Shown piece by piece: positions 8,713 through 16,475 of a stretch of DNA of 64,000 nt. Positions within the stretch are counted from its first letter, which is position 1, and the number at the start of each line of letters is the position of its first letter. Source of the DNA: Candidatus Tenebribacter davisii. Its GTDB lineage: Bacteria; Cloacimonadota; Cloacimonadia; Cloacimonadales; TCS61. Below the pieces are notes generated by a model. That model had not been told where the DNA came from. It made no database searches and saw only the letters and a list, made by a program, of their open reading frames with translations. The DNA lies in NCBI GenBank assembly GCA_030765535.1, contig JAVCCH010000166.1, forward strand, positions 1 through 64,000. Reading direction: 5' to 3'. A program made the translations under genes and the position numbers.

Positions 8713-9819
8713 TTACCAATTCTTATGCATAAATTTATAAATCCCATGTGCATTTTCTTTTAGTGATATTCTTTTTATCTTATTTTTCTCACCCATCTTT
8801 AATATAAGATATTCACCTACTGAATTATTTGCTGAAGAATCTTCTATTTCTTCACCATCATTTTCAAAATAGGATCTAACATTTCCAAATGCTTCGCAAG
8901 AAGTAATATCTCCCATAATAAAATCAAATTCCATTTGATCACCAACAGCCCAATTCTTTTTAATGCCATTTTTGGAATCGGAAAATTGTACATAACATGA
9001 ATCTTGCAGTATTGCTTTTTTTATTTTTTGTTCTTCAAAGAAAATACGAAATTCTAAGGCAGAAGCATCTGAAAAATCGGAAGTAAATTCAGGCTCTCCC
9101 AGGTAAACAGCTTTTTCTTCATCTGCAAAATATAAGAGAAAGTCACTCGACATAACAAAGTCTTTTGAAAAAGTTCTCACATTGAATGTAGCAACAACCT
9201 TTTTATAATTTTTAAAATACTCAATCTTTTCGGCAGAAATGGAAAGTGTATCCTTATTCGAAACAGATAGCATAGGCTCTTTCATCAAGTAACCATAACC
9301 ATCATTTAAAAAATAAGTTAATTCACCACATGTACCGTGCATATTTTCTCGTTCATCATAAGTTATGACATCCTTTTTTGCAAAAAACTCTCGCGAATTC
9401 CTAAGATATTCTACTTCTTCCGCTTCAAATGTTCTTATGGTAGAATCAATATGAGCCTCTGTTGCCAGGACATTCCCATACAGAAACAGACGTTCTTTCT
9501 TTCTGAAATAATCTACATTATCAGCAAGTAAACTTAAGGTATCTTCATAAACTTTCACATTCCCCTGCATCCGAACTATTTTCTGTAATTCAAATATATC
9601 CGCTCTATCACTAAAGAACTCAGTCTCACCGTAAAAAAAATGTACGTTTCCATACAAATTTGTTATATATTCATTATTAATTTTGTTAATGATCAATTTA
9701 TCTGCATTTATCAATTTGTAAGGACGTAATTCTTCTTCAGCATAGAGATTTGAAAGTAATGTAATAGCAAAATATAAGAACAATATGGTAAATGGGTTAC
9801 CAGTTAATTTCTTCTTCAT
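8713..9819 (-). CDS. lptA: LptA/OstA-family periplasmic LPS transport protein
   Basis: 368 residues with an N-terminal export signal (hydrophobic stretch about 10-25, likely cleavage near LYAEE). The rest is a run of beta-strand-rich OstA-type segments (NEYITNLYGNVHFFYGETEF, VRMQGNVKVYEDTLSLLADNV, LFLYGNVLATEAHI), the beta-jellyroll repeats that form the LPS bridge. It is about twice as long as E. coli LptA, so it holds two or more OstA units. It lacks the C-terminal barrel of LptD. Its start overlaps the end of lptC by 23 bases, and lptB follows. Gene order lptC-lptA-lptB supports the call. Confidence 0.8.
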   Translation of the reverse strand: MKKKLTGNPFTILFLYFAITLLSNLYAEEELRPYKLINADKLIINKINNEYITNLYGNVHFFYGETEFFSDRADIFELQKIVRMQGNVKVYEDTLSLLADNVDYFRKKERLFLYGNVLATEAHIDSTIRTFEAEEVEYLRNSREFFAKKDVITYDERENMHGTCGELTYFLNDGYGYLMKEPMLSVSNKDTLSISAEKIEYFKNYKKVVATFNVRTFSKDFVMSSDFLLYFADEEKAVYLGEPEFTSDFSDASALEFRIFFEEQKIKKAILQDSCYVQFSDSKNGIKKNWAVGDQMEFDFIMGDITSCEAFGNVRSYFENDGEEIEDSSANNSVGEYLILKMGEKNKIKRISLKENAHGIYKFMHKNW

Positions 9820-10351
9820 TTAGCTTTCCTTCTGCTGACACTTTTGTAATTTCCACTCTATCAAGATCTAAATTAGATTTCATCTCTTCACCAACTATAG
9901 TATTACTCTCTCGTTGCAAGATTACACCATTTTTCGCATATAAGGTATTTGAGTTTCTATCCAAGATCATGATCGGAGCTCTCATTGTACCTTTATCGCT
10001 TACAACTACTACATCACCAATCCCGGTTAATGTATTCTTAACATCATCTACTTCTGCTTTATTACATTTTAAAGTTGATTTTATGGAGCCATCAGCATTA
10101 AAAAAAGTTACAAATACCGTATCGGCAAAGGTTTGTTTTGTACTATAATACTTATAAAAATGTACGGCTGTTAATTCATATTCTATTATATTTTTGTTAG
10201 TAGAAATAACTCTGACCGAATCAGCCATTTCATCCGGTATTTTCCCGCTGATAGGTAAATCGGATGTTTCTTCTTTTTCATTACATGAAATTAGGAGAAA
10301 TAAACTAATGAGACTTAAGATAATCAAGAAGCTTTTGCAAACTCTCTTCAT
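9797..10351 (-). CDS. lptC: LptC-like lipoprotein of LPS export
   Basis: 184 residues with a lipoprotein signal peptide (MKRVCKSF then a hydrophobic core, lipobox LLISC with the lipidated Cys23). The body has the LptC/DUF1239 pattern of short beta-strands (IEYELTAVHFYKYYSTKQTFAD, LKCNKAEVDDVKNTLTGIGDV, LQRESNTIVGEEM). LptC normally joins LptBFG to LptA; most LptCs use a transmembrane anchor, whereas this one appears lipid-anchored. The start overlaps the end of kdsC by 47 bases, has GGGAAAG just upstream, and is needed to provide the signal peptide n-region. Confidence 0.82.
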   Translation of the reverse strand: MKRVCKSFLIILSLISLFLLISCNEKEETSDLPISGKIPDEMADSVRVISTNKNIIEYELTAVHFYKYYSTKQTFADTVFVTFFNADGSIKSTLKCNKAEVDDVKNTLTGIGDVVVVSDKGTMRAPIMILDRNSNTLYAKNGVILQRESNTIVGEEMKSNLDLDRVEITKVSAEGKLNEEEINW

Positions 10352-10829
10352 ACTTTCCCTGTTTTTTTAAGATAAGTTCGATCAATTCTCTAACTGCACC
10401 CTCTCCGCCCTTTCGGTTTGTTACAAGATCTACTCTACTCTTGATATCATCAAACGCATCTGCAGGAACTGCTGAAAGATTACATTTTTCCATAACAGGG
10501 AAATCATTCCAATCATCTCCCAGGTAAGCTACATTATCCCATTGTAAATTCAGTTCTTCCAATAATTCAGAAGTCTTTTTTAGCTTATTCCTAACTCCTT
10601 GAAATAGCAGTTTTATCTGAAGATCATCACATCTTTTTTCTACAATATCAGAAACTCGCCCAGTAATGATCGCAAGCTTAATATCGCTGAACTGGAGGAG
10701 CTTAATACCTAAACCATCCTTCGCATTAAAATTTTTTGATTCTAATTTATTGTTGTCATAAATTATTTTCCCATCACTAAGGACTCCATCATTATCAAGA
10801 ATTAATAATTTGATCTTACTAAAATCCAT
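10305..10829 (-). CDS. kdsC: 3-deoxy-D-manno-octulosonate 8-phosphate phosphatase
   Basis: HAD-superfamily phosphatase that turns KDO-8-phosphate into KDO for LPS inner core. 174 residues, the usual small form without a cap domain. The catalytic motif LDNDGVLSDG holds nucleophile Asp12 and Asp14, TGR lies near 56-58, and the metal motif GDDWND spans 104-109. It follows kdsA after 7 bases and overlaps lptC by 47 bases, so KDO synthesis and LPS export are co-transcribed. Confidence 0.93.
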   Translation of the reverse strand: MDFSKIKLLILDNDGVLSDGKIIYDNNKLESKNFNAKDGLGIKLLQFSDIKLAIITGRVSDIVEKRCDDLQIKLLFQGVRNKLKKTSELLEELNLQWDNVAYLGDDWNDFPVMEKCNLSAVPADAFDDIKSRVDLVTNRKGGEGAVRELIELILKKQGKYEESLQKLLDYLKSH

Positions 10830-10836
10830 TTCTCCC

Positions 10837-11634
10837 TCATTTTCCCTTAATTTTTATACAGGCATCAAGCAGTTCAGGAAGTTTATTAAGTGCAAGCATT
10901 GAACTTGCGTCACTGAGTGCTTTAGCAGGATTCGGATGTGTTTCAATAAAGAGACCATCTACTTTACCTGTGGCTAAAGCTGCATTCGCCATCATATTTG
11001 CATATTGTGGTGAGCCTCCAGAAGTATTTTGCACAGATGGTTTTTGCAAACTATGGGTCACATCATAAATCACAGGAAAGCCAAGATCCTTCATGATCGC
11101 AAAACTACGGAAATCCACTACTAAATCATGATAACCAAAGCTTGTTCCACGCTCTGTAAGTAAAATATTATCATTTCCTGCCGTTAAAACTTTTTCAGCT
11201 GCTTTCTTCATATCTTCCGGGGCCATGAATTGCCCTTTTTTAATATTTACAATTCTACCCGTCTTTGCAGCCGCAAATATGAGATCTGATTGTCGCGATA
11301 AAAAAGCCGGGATTTGCAATATGTCAGCAACTTCAGCAACTTCATGAACTTCAGCAACTTCATGAACATCCGTAATAATAGGAATATTGAACTCATTTTT
11401 AATTTTCAATAATATTTCAAGACCTTTCTTTATTCCTGGACCAATCGGTGATTCAATCGAGGTTCTATTTGCCTTTTTATAAGATGACTTAAAAATGAAT
11501 TGTATCCCTCGTTCACTGGTCATTTCTATTAGATCACTGGCAATCTGCATCATCAATTTCTCATCTTCTACAACACAAGGACCTGCAATAAGAAAGAACT
11601 TATTACTTTCCAATATCTTTTTATACAGTTTCAT
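10837..11634 (-). CDS. kdsA: 3-deoxy-8-phosphooctulonate synthase (KDO-8-P synthase)
   Basis: Condenses arabinose-5-phosphate with phosphoenolpyruvate to give KDO-8-phosphate. 265 residues, normal length. Motifs: LIAGPCVVEDE near 16-26, FKSSYKKANRTS, GPGIKKGLEIL and the ITDVH loop. After ITDVH an 18-base direct repeat (11332-11367) makes EVAEVHEVAEV, but the segment is the same length as in E. coli KdsA, so nothing is inserted. It is the first gene of the long leftward train, with a GGAG ribosome-binding site and a good candidate promoter at 11673-11702. Confidence 0.96.
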   Translation of the reverse strand: MKLYKKILESNKFFLIAGPCVVEDEKLMMQIASDLIEMTSERGIQFIFKSSYKKANRTSIESPIGPGIKKGLEILLKIKNEFNIPIITDVHEVAEVHEVAEVADILQIPAFLSRQSDLIFAAAKTGRIVNIKKGQFMAPEDMKKAAEKVLTAGNDNILLTERGTSFGYHDLVVDFRSFAIMKDLGFPVIYDVTHSLQKPSVQNTSGGSPQYANMMANAALATGKVDGLFIETHPNPAKALSDASSMLALNKLPELLDACIKIKGK

Positions 11635-11672
11635 TATTACTCCATTTGTAGATCACAAAAGATCATTTCAAT

Positions 11673-11702
11673 TAAACTTATATAACATAACTAATTAAAC
11701 AA
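11673..11702 (-). promoter_or_regulatory. Putative promoter for the kdsA-to-metK gene train (TTG-N19-TAAGTTTA)
   Basis: On the minus strand TTG (11702-11700) is followed after exactly 19 bases by TAAGTTTA (11680-11673), near-perfect to the Bacteroidetes TAnnTTTG element. It leaves a short leader of roughly 30 bases before the kdsA ATG, with GGAG 5 bases upstream of the ATG. Confidence 0.5.
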
Positions 11703-11745
11703 TAATGACATCTGAAAGTCACAAAATATTGTGTCCAGATTTTTT

Positions 11746-11776
11746 TTGCTTGCTTTATTTATCAACCTAAAATTTA
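11746..11776 (+). promoter_or_regulatory. Weak candidate promoter for the DUF4159-lpxH-ppi operon
   Basis: TTG (11746-11748), 20 bases, then AAAATTTA (11769-11776). The match is weaker than the other candidates, and the 11794 ATG has no obvious Shine-Dalgarno sequence. Confidence 0.3.
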
Positions 11777-11793
11777 TCACTTTTATATAAATT

Positions 11794-12444
11794 ATGAAGA
11801 AAATTTTAATATTAATTGTTTTATGTAATTGCTGCTTCTTAAATGCAGTTGAAAATGAACATCAAATTGCCCGGCTGCATTACAAAGGTGGTGGTGATTG
11901 GTATAATGACCAGGATATTATACCGAATATTGTCACATTCCTAAATAGTTCTTTACAGACAAATTTCTCAATAATTGAAGCTACAGTAACTCCTGATGAT
12001 CAAAAACTTTTTGATTATCCATTTATATTTATGACAGGGCATGGGACAATGCATTTTAACCAGACAGAAGCTGATAATATCCGAACCTATTTGGATCGGG
12101 GTGGATTTCTCTATGTGGACGATGATTATGGATTAGATAATTCATTTCAGAACGAAATTAAAAAGGTGTTCCCACAAAAAGAAATGATTGAGTTACCAGC
12201 TAGCCACGAAATATTTCATTGTTTTTACGATTTTCCGGAAGGTTTGCCAAAGATACATAAACATGACGACAAGAGACCCCAGGCATTCGGGATATTCGAT
12301 GATAATGGACGTCTGCTCCTACTCTATACTTATGAATCCAATATTTCTGACGGATGGAGTAATGTTCATGAAGATCCGGAAAACATAAAAGAACTTGCCT
12401 TTAAATTTGGGGTAAATTTATTTTATTATATTATGACACAATAA
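11794..12444 (+). CDS. DUF4159 periplasmic protein
   Basis: 216 residues with a signal peptide (about 1-19, cleaved near LNAVEN). The whole mature part matches DUF4159: it opens with ARLHYKGGGDWYND, has a ThuA-like core (FIFMTGHGTMHFNQTEADNIRTYL, GGFLYVDDDYG), then HEIFHCFYDFPEGLPKIHKHD and a C-terminal GIFDDNGRLLLLYTYESNISDGW. The family resembles class-I glutamine-amidotransferase-like folds; no enzymatic activity is established that I know of. It is first in a three-gene plus-strand operon with the LpxH-like gene (12 bases downstream) and a secreted cyclophilin. Confidence 0.85.
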   Translation: MKKILILIVLCNCCFLNAVENEHQIARLHYKGGGDWYNDQDIIPNIVTFLNSSLQTNFSIIEATVTPDDQKLFDYPFIFMTGHGTMHFNQTEADNIRTYLDRGGFLYVDDDYGLDNSFQNEIKKVFPQKEMIELPASHEIFHCFYDFPEGLPKIHKHDDKRPQAFGIFDDNGRLLLLYTYESNISDGWSNVHEDPENIKELAFKFGVNLFYYIMTQ

Positions 12445-12456
12445 AAAGGAAAAAAT

Positions 12457-13191
12457 ATGAATGTATATATCGTATCTGATTTTCACTTAAAATTTGTAGA
12501 AAATTCAGAAGAGATAAAACGCAGAGAAAAAGTGTTAGATTTTTTAGACAGCATCAAAAATGATGCTGATCTATTGATCTTAAATGGTGACATATTTGAT
12601 CTCTGGTATGTTTGGAAAAAATTTATAATTAAGGGTTACTTTCCATTATTATTAAAACTTCATCAACTTAGAGAAATGGGAGTAAGAATTGTATTCACAG
12701 CCGGGAATCATGATTTTTGGTTCAAAGATTTTCTTACAGGAACATTAGGAATTGAAGTTTATGAAGATTATTTTTTCGAAACGATCGATGGAGTGAGAAC
12801 ATTTGTTTCTCATGGTGACAGATACACTACAAATGATCTACGCTACCAGCTTTTTAGAAAATTGATCCGCAATAAATTTGTCATGTGGGTATTTGGAAGT
12901 CTGCACCCTAACTTAGCTTTAAGTATCGGATCAAATATGAGTAGATCAAGCCGCAAACAACAGGTAGCAGATAACAAACTGAATAGACGTGAACAAGGTC
13001 TTATCCAATTTGCCAAAGATAAATTGAAGGATACAGATTTAGTTATTCTGGGGCATTCTCATCTTCCCAAAATAGAAAAATTTGAAAATGGCATTTACGC
13101 CAATGCAGGAGATTGGATCAATAATTATACCTATTTACAAATGAAAGATGGAAAGATAAAATTACATAAATATAATAAGGAGAATGTTTAA
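12457..13191 (+). CDS. lpxH: LpxH-like UDP-2,3-diacylglucosamine diphosphatase
   Basis: Calcineurin-like metallophosphoesterase, 244 residues. Metal-binding motifs are complete: SDFHL (Asp8, His10), NGDIFDLW, TAGNHDFWF, VSHGDRY and LGHSHLPK, followed by NAGDW. The length and the insert between HGD and GHSH (RSSRKQQVADNKLN) fit the LpxH family, which releases UMP to give lipid X in lipid A synthesis. Related LpxH2 and general UDP-diacylglucosamine pyrophosphatase-like phosphoesterases cannot be fully excluded. Start ATG preceded by AAAAGGAAAA. Context near kdsA and the lpt genes agrees with an envelope role. Confidence 0.78.
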   Translation: MNVYIVSDFHLKFVENSEEIKRREKVLDFLDSIKNDADLLILNGDIFDLWYVWKKFIIKGYFPLLLKLHQLREMGVRIVFTAGNHDFWFKDFLTGTLGIEVYEDYFFETIDGVRTFVSHGDRYTTNDLRYQLFRKLIRNKFVMWVFGSLHPNLALSIGSNMSRSSRKQQVADNKLNRREQGLIQFAKDKLKDTDLVILGHSHLPKIEKFENGIYANAGDWINNYTYLQMKDGKIKLHKYNKENV

Positions 13192-13192
13192 A

Positions 13193-13777
13193 ATGGAAAA
13201 GAAACTATTTGTGATTATCACAATAATACTAATTGGAGTGTGTACAATGAGTAATTTATTAGCAGAGGAAAATTTACTGGTAAAAATGGTAACGAGCAAG
13301 GGTACTATCGAAATAGAACTTTATGCAGAGAAAGCACCTGCAACCGTTGAAAACTTTGTAAAATATGTTGAGGACGGTTTTTTCAGTGGGACTGTATTTC
13401 ATAGAGTAATTAATAGTTTTATGATACAGGCTGGCGGATTTGATATTGAGGGAAACCAGAAATCTTCTACCTACGATCAAATTCAAAACGAAGCAGATAA
13501 TATGCTTTCTAACGAGATCGGAACGATAGCAATGGCAAGAACTAATTATCCGCATTCTGCTACAAGTCAGTTCTTTATTAATGTAAAAGATAATAAGTTT
13601 CTTGATCATAAGGACAAAAAACAAGGCTGGGGTTATTGTGTATTTGGCAAAGTAACTAAAGGGATGGATGTAGTAACTGCGATTAAAGCAGTTCCTACAC
13701 AAGTTAACCCAAAAACTGGAATGCAGGACTGGCCTGTTGAAAATATTATTATCGAATCTGTTGAAGTACTAAAATAG
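13193..13777 (+). CDS. Exported cyclophilin-type peptidyl-prolyl isomerase
   Basis: Catalyses cis-trans isomerisation of prolyl bonds in exported proteins. 194 residues; an N-terminal signal peptide (MEKKLFVIITIILIGVCTM, cleavage near LLAEEN) places it in the periplasm. Cyclophilin motifs: VFHRVINSFMIQAG, GTIAMARTNYPHSATSQFFIN and YCVFGKVTKGMDV. I chose the ATG at 13193 over the one at 13184 because AAGGAG at 13178-13183 has a proper 9-10 base spacing only to the later one; this leaves 1 base after the lpxH-like stop. Last gene of its operon, followed by a bidirectional terminator. Confidence 0.92.
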   Translation: MEKKLFVIITIILIGVCTMSNLLAEENLLVKMVTSKGTIEIELYAEKAPATVENFVKYVEDGFFSGTVFHRVINSFMIQAGGFDIEGNQKSSTYDQIQNEADNMLSNEIGTIAMARTNYPHSATSQFFINVKDNKFLDHKDKKQGWGYCVFGKVTKGMDVVTAIKAVPTQVNPKTGMQDWPVENIIIESVEVLK

Positions 13778-13798
13778 TTAGATATTAAAAAGTTAATT

Positions 13799-13831
13799 AT
13801 GCCTACATGATCTAATAAATTTTGTAGGCAT
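13799..13831. terminator. Bidirectional hairpin between converging genes
   Basis: ATGCCTACA (13799-13807) pairs with TGTAGGCAT (13823-13831); weaker AT pairing extends the stem. T-rich sequence follows on the plus strand and A-rich sequence precedes it. It separates the cyclophilin (plus) from the xer gene (minus). Confidence 0.65.
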
Positions 13832-13833
13832 TG

Positions 13834-14736
13834 TTAATTCTCTTTTTTACCTCTTGGATGGGTTCGTTCATATACTTTTTTTAGATCTTTTAATGTGAGA
13901 TGAGTATAGATCTCTGTAGTAGATAAATTGCTGTGTCCCAACATTTCCTGAACCGCTCGTAAATCTGCTCCCCGTGCCAATAAATGAGTTGCAAAAGAAT
14001 GCCTGATAGAATGCGGTGAATAACCTTTGGTTTTTGCTACCAGGTTCAGATAGCGGGATAATATTTCTCTTACCTCATTTGGAGATAGTGGTCTTCCACT
14101 TTTGGATAAGAAGTAGCTCTCACCACTAAATCTTGAAGTAAATTTATCGCGTATATTCTCATAATTTCTTAGAGATATCTTTGCTTTAGAACTTATTGGA
14201 ACAATACGTTCCTTGTTCCCTTTTCCAATAATTTTAATTATCTTCTCATCCAGATCAATCTGCCCCATTTTGCAAGTAGATATTTCACTTATTCTTAAAC
14301 CGCTTGAATAGATCAATTCTAATATAGCTCGATTACGAATACCAAATTTACTGGAAAGGTCAGGAATATTCAATAATTCTTCCATCTCTTTCTCTGAAAA
14401 GTATTTTGGTAATTTTTTCTCAAATTTAGGAATATGAAGATTTTTGGCAGGATTTTTTTCTAGTAATTTATTCTTTTCACAGAATTGAAAAAAATTCTTC
14501 ATTGTTGTCGCCTTACGGGCAAGAGTACGGTTGTTACGATCATTATCACTTAAGTAACGCATAAAATCCCGAAGAAATAAACGCGTGATCTGAACTAATT
14601 TGACCTTTTCATCTTCAAAATATTTTTTTAAGAATTCCTGCAGTTGTAACAAATCTTTTTTATAAGCAGTTATTGTGTTCTCTGAAAGTCCTCTAGAGAT
14701 CAGGATATTAATATACTCATCTATTGCTTTTTGCAT
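13834..14736 (-). CDS. xerD: Xer-family tyrosine recombinase
   Basis: 300 residues, the standard Xer length. The N-terminal SAM-like DNA-binding domain (1-95) is followed by the catalytic domain with all six residues: Arg148 (SGLRISE), Lys172, His242 and Arg245 (HSIRHSFATHLL), His268 (LGHSNLSTTEIYTHL) and Tyr277. It most likely resolves chromosome dimers at dif. It is not flanked by integrase-type cargo or att-like repeats, so a housekeeping role fits better than a mobile one. XerC and XerD cannot be told apart by eye, so the symbol is tentative. It follows the next gene by 8 bases. Confidence 0.88.
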   Translation of the reverse strand: MQKAIDEYINILISRGLSENTITAYKKDLLQLQEFLKKYFEDEKVKLVQITRLFLRDFMRYLSDNDRNNRTLARKATTMKNFFQFCEKNKLLEKNPAKNLHIPKFEKKLPKYFSEKEMEELLNIPDLSSKFGIRNRAILELIYSSGLRISEISTCKMGQIDLDEKIIKIIGKGNKERIVPISSKAKISLRNYENIRDKFTSRFSGESYFLSKSGRPLSPNEVREILSRYLNLVAKTKGYSPHSIRHSFATHLLARGADLRAVQEMLGHSNLSTTEIYTHLTLKDLKKVYERTHPRGKKEN

Positions 14737-14744
14737 ATCAAAGC

Positions 14745-15497
14745 CTAATTTGAACCAGGAATATTAAAATTAACCTTTTCCCATCTTTCTCGGATTTTCC
14801 CGTTTTGATATTTAAGATGTAATTTCCCATAACTTCCATCCCCGGTAAGAATACTATAAAATTTCGTTATCAAATTAGATAAAGATTCATTCTTTTTTTT
14901 CTGATAATCAAAACTTACAACTGCATCTACATCAAGGTTCTTAACAATATCATTATCAATATATTTTGATAAGTTTGAAAGCATAATAATATAATCTGTT
15001 TTTGGTGCTAAAAATAAAACTTGTTCTTTAGCTATTCCGAAAACGTCAGTGTAAAGTTTTGCATGTTCAGCAGTATTATTCTTAACTGTAAAATCGGGTG
15101 TATAAATAGAGAATATTCCAACCTTAAAGGAATCACATACTATTATTTTATTTTTAATGATGTGAATAGAATCACTTTCAATATTGGAAATCAGCAGATC
15201 ATTATCAATGGTCTTATCAAAGAAATAGTAATCTTCCGGAGAAACTATTTCCGGTTTCAATGTGTTGATAAAATATACTGTTAAACTATCTGATTGAGGT
15301 TCTTTTAATAACCTTCCTGCAAACGCATTTACTTGCCTGACAGTGTCATTCCTTATATTCTTAACTAAAAAGTTTATCATATTCACCTGAGAATGTTCAA
15401 ACTGAGGATCTATAAAGAAGTTGATATCAAGATAATCCTCTGCAGCGAGAGAACTCAATATTATTAATAAAAATACAAATAAAATTACTTTTTTCAA
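14745..15497 (-). CDS. Periplasmic protein resembling a degenerate 5'-nucleotidase domain
   Basis: 250 residues with a signal peptide (MKKVILFVFLLIILSSLAA, cleavage near LAAED). Not confidently assigned. The order of segments recalls the UshA/5'-nucleotidase metallophosphoesterase domain: FKVGIFSIYTPDF (the 'vgviG' strand), TDYIIMLSNLSKYIDNDIVKN (the 'vIvLSHlG' stretch), LDVDAVVSFDYQKK (the 'IDlIlgGH' stretch) and a final GDGSYGKLHLKYQNGKI. The expected metal-binding DxH, GNHE and GHxH motifs are missing, so it would be inactive if the relation is real. It sits 8 bases upstream of xer. Confidence 0.45.
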   Translation of the reverse strand: MKKVILFVFLLIILSSLAAEDYLDINFFIDPQFEHSQVNMINFLVKNIRNDTVRQVNAFAGRLLKEPQSDSLTVYFINTLKPEIVSPEDYYFFDKTIDNDLLISNIESDSIHIIKNKIIVCDSFKVGIFSIYTPDFTVKNNTAEHAKLYTDVFGIAKEQVLFLAPKTDYIIMLSNLSKYIDNDIVKNLDVDAVVSFDYQKKKNESLSNLITKFYSILTGDGSYGKLHLKYQNGKIRERWEKVNFNIPGSN

Positions 15498-15558
15498 ATT
15501 AATTCCTACCTTATTTATTACTTTCTTAAATTTATGCTTATATTGTCAAAAAGATTTT

Positions 15559-15588
15559 TTGACATTTATTGTTATTAAGAGAAATTTG
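15559..15588 (+). promoter_or_regulatory. Putative promoter for the MinD-like ATPase gene
   Basis: TTGACA starts at 15559; 19 bases after TTG comes GAAATTTG (15581-15588). The -35 region is half of a 9-bp palindrome (15544-15552 with 15556-15564), whose other half gives a TTGACA facing the divergent 14745-15497 gene. Confidence 0.4.
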
Positions 15589-15616
15589 TCGAAAATAATA
15601 TTAAGATTGAGGAAAT

Positions 15617-16315
15617 ATGAAAAATAAACTTATCATTGTAATTGGAGCTTTTGGTAGTGGTAAAAGCGAATATTCAATAAACCTAGCCAGAGAATATTCT
15701 AAACAGGGAGAAAAAGTTACATTAGTAGATCTGGATGTAGTTAATCCATATTTCCGAAGTAGAGATGTGAGAGACATATTTGCAGAAGAAGGTATTATTG
15801 TTATTGCACCGGAGGGAGAATTCCAATATGCTGATCTGCCAATGCTTTCACCCAGGATCATGGGAGCAGTTCAAAATTTTGAGAGTACTGTTATCCTCGA
15901 TGTTGGAGGAGATCCGGCAGGATGCAGAACATTAGCCAGATACGTTCAGAATATTAATAAACGTGGATACGAAATGCATCTGGTAATCAATACAAAACGA
16001 CCATTTACTGCTGATGAAACAGGAATTACAGAAATGCTGAATATGTTAAGGACAGCATCAAAACTTGAAGTAACAGAGTTCATCTGCAACACAAATTTAA
16101 TGGAACATACAACTCCTGATATTATTGCTGAAGGTATAAATATTATCGATAATGTTGCAAAAAAAGAAAATATAAAATTTGAAAAATATACAGTTCTTGA
16201 TAAGTATGCCAATGATGTACCACTCAATTTCAAGGGAAAGACCAGAATTAGCTTGAACTATTTTCTTTCAAAACCCTGGGAGATGAATAACAAAGTTCAT
16301 CATCCGGGTATTTAA
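15617..16315 (+). CDS. MinD/ParA-like P-loop ATPase of unknown role
   Basis: 232 residues, soluble. P-loop GAFGSGKSE (10-18), a deviant-type switch region LVDLDVVNPYFRSRD (about 37-51) and ILDVGGDPAGCR (about 94-105), which serves as Walker B/switch II. This arrangement belongs to the CobQ/MinD/ParA-type NTPases; related proteins are often annotated only as 'ATP-binding protein'. No partner gene (ParB, MinC, iron-sulfur scaffold) is beside it. It is a single-gene unit with GAGG before its ATG. The substrate cannot be inferred. Confidence 0.7.
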   Translation: MKNKLIIVIGAFGSGKSEYSINLAREYSKQGEKVTLVDLDVVNPYFRSRDVRDIFAEEGIIVIAPEGEFQYADLPMLSPRIMGAVQNFESTVILDVGGDPAGCRTLARYVQNINKRGYEMHLVINTKRPFTADETGITEMLNMLRTASKLEVTEFICNTNLMEHTTPDIIAEGINIIDNVAKKENIKFEKYTVLDKYANDVPLNFKGKTRISLNYFLSKPWEMNNKVHHPGI

Positions 16316-16374
16316 TATAATTATTATTTTTTATTAGTATCTAATTAATATCTATATTGATAAACTTTTTCCTT

Positions 16375-16405
16375 TGACACAGATAAATCGAATCTGCAAG
16401 TTTGA
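16375..16405 (+). promoter_or_regulatory. Putative promoter for the signalling block
   Basis: TTGACA begins at 16375 and CAAGTTTG ends at 16405 (20 bases between TTG and the 8-mer). It leaves a leader of about 65 bases before the ATG at 16476, which has AAGAAGG upstream. The rest of the 16316-16475 gap shows no other clear feature. Confidence 0.4.
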
Positions 16406-16475
16406 TCTATTGTTTTATAAATAGTAGAATTGTGTTATTTTAGATAACATAATTATTTTCTAAAGAAGGTAAAAA

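Noticed and set aside
11332-11367. 18-base perfect tandem repeat in kdsA giving EVAEVHEVAEV
   Set aside because: Aligned to E. coli KdsA the segment between TDVH and QxPAFL has the same number of residues, so no insertion or repeat expansion has occurred; likely chance or local codon similarity.
13834-14736. Xer recombinase as a mobile-element integrase
   Set aside because: Standard 300-residue Xer length, no direct repeats or att-like sites at the flanks, no cargo genes, and base composition like its neighbours.
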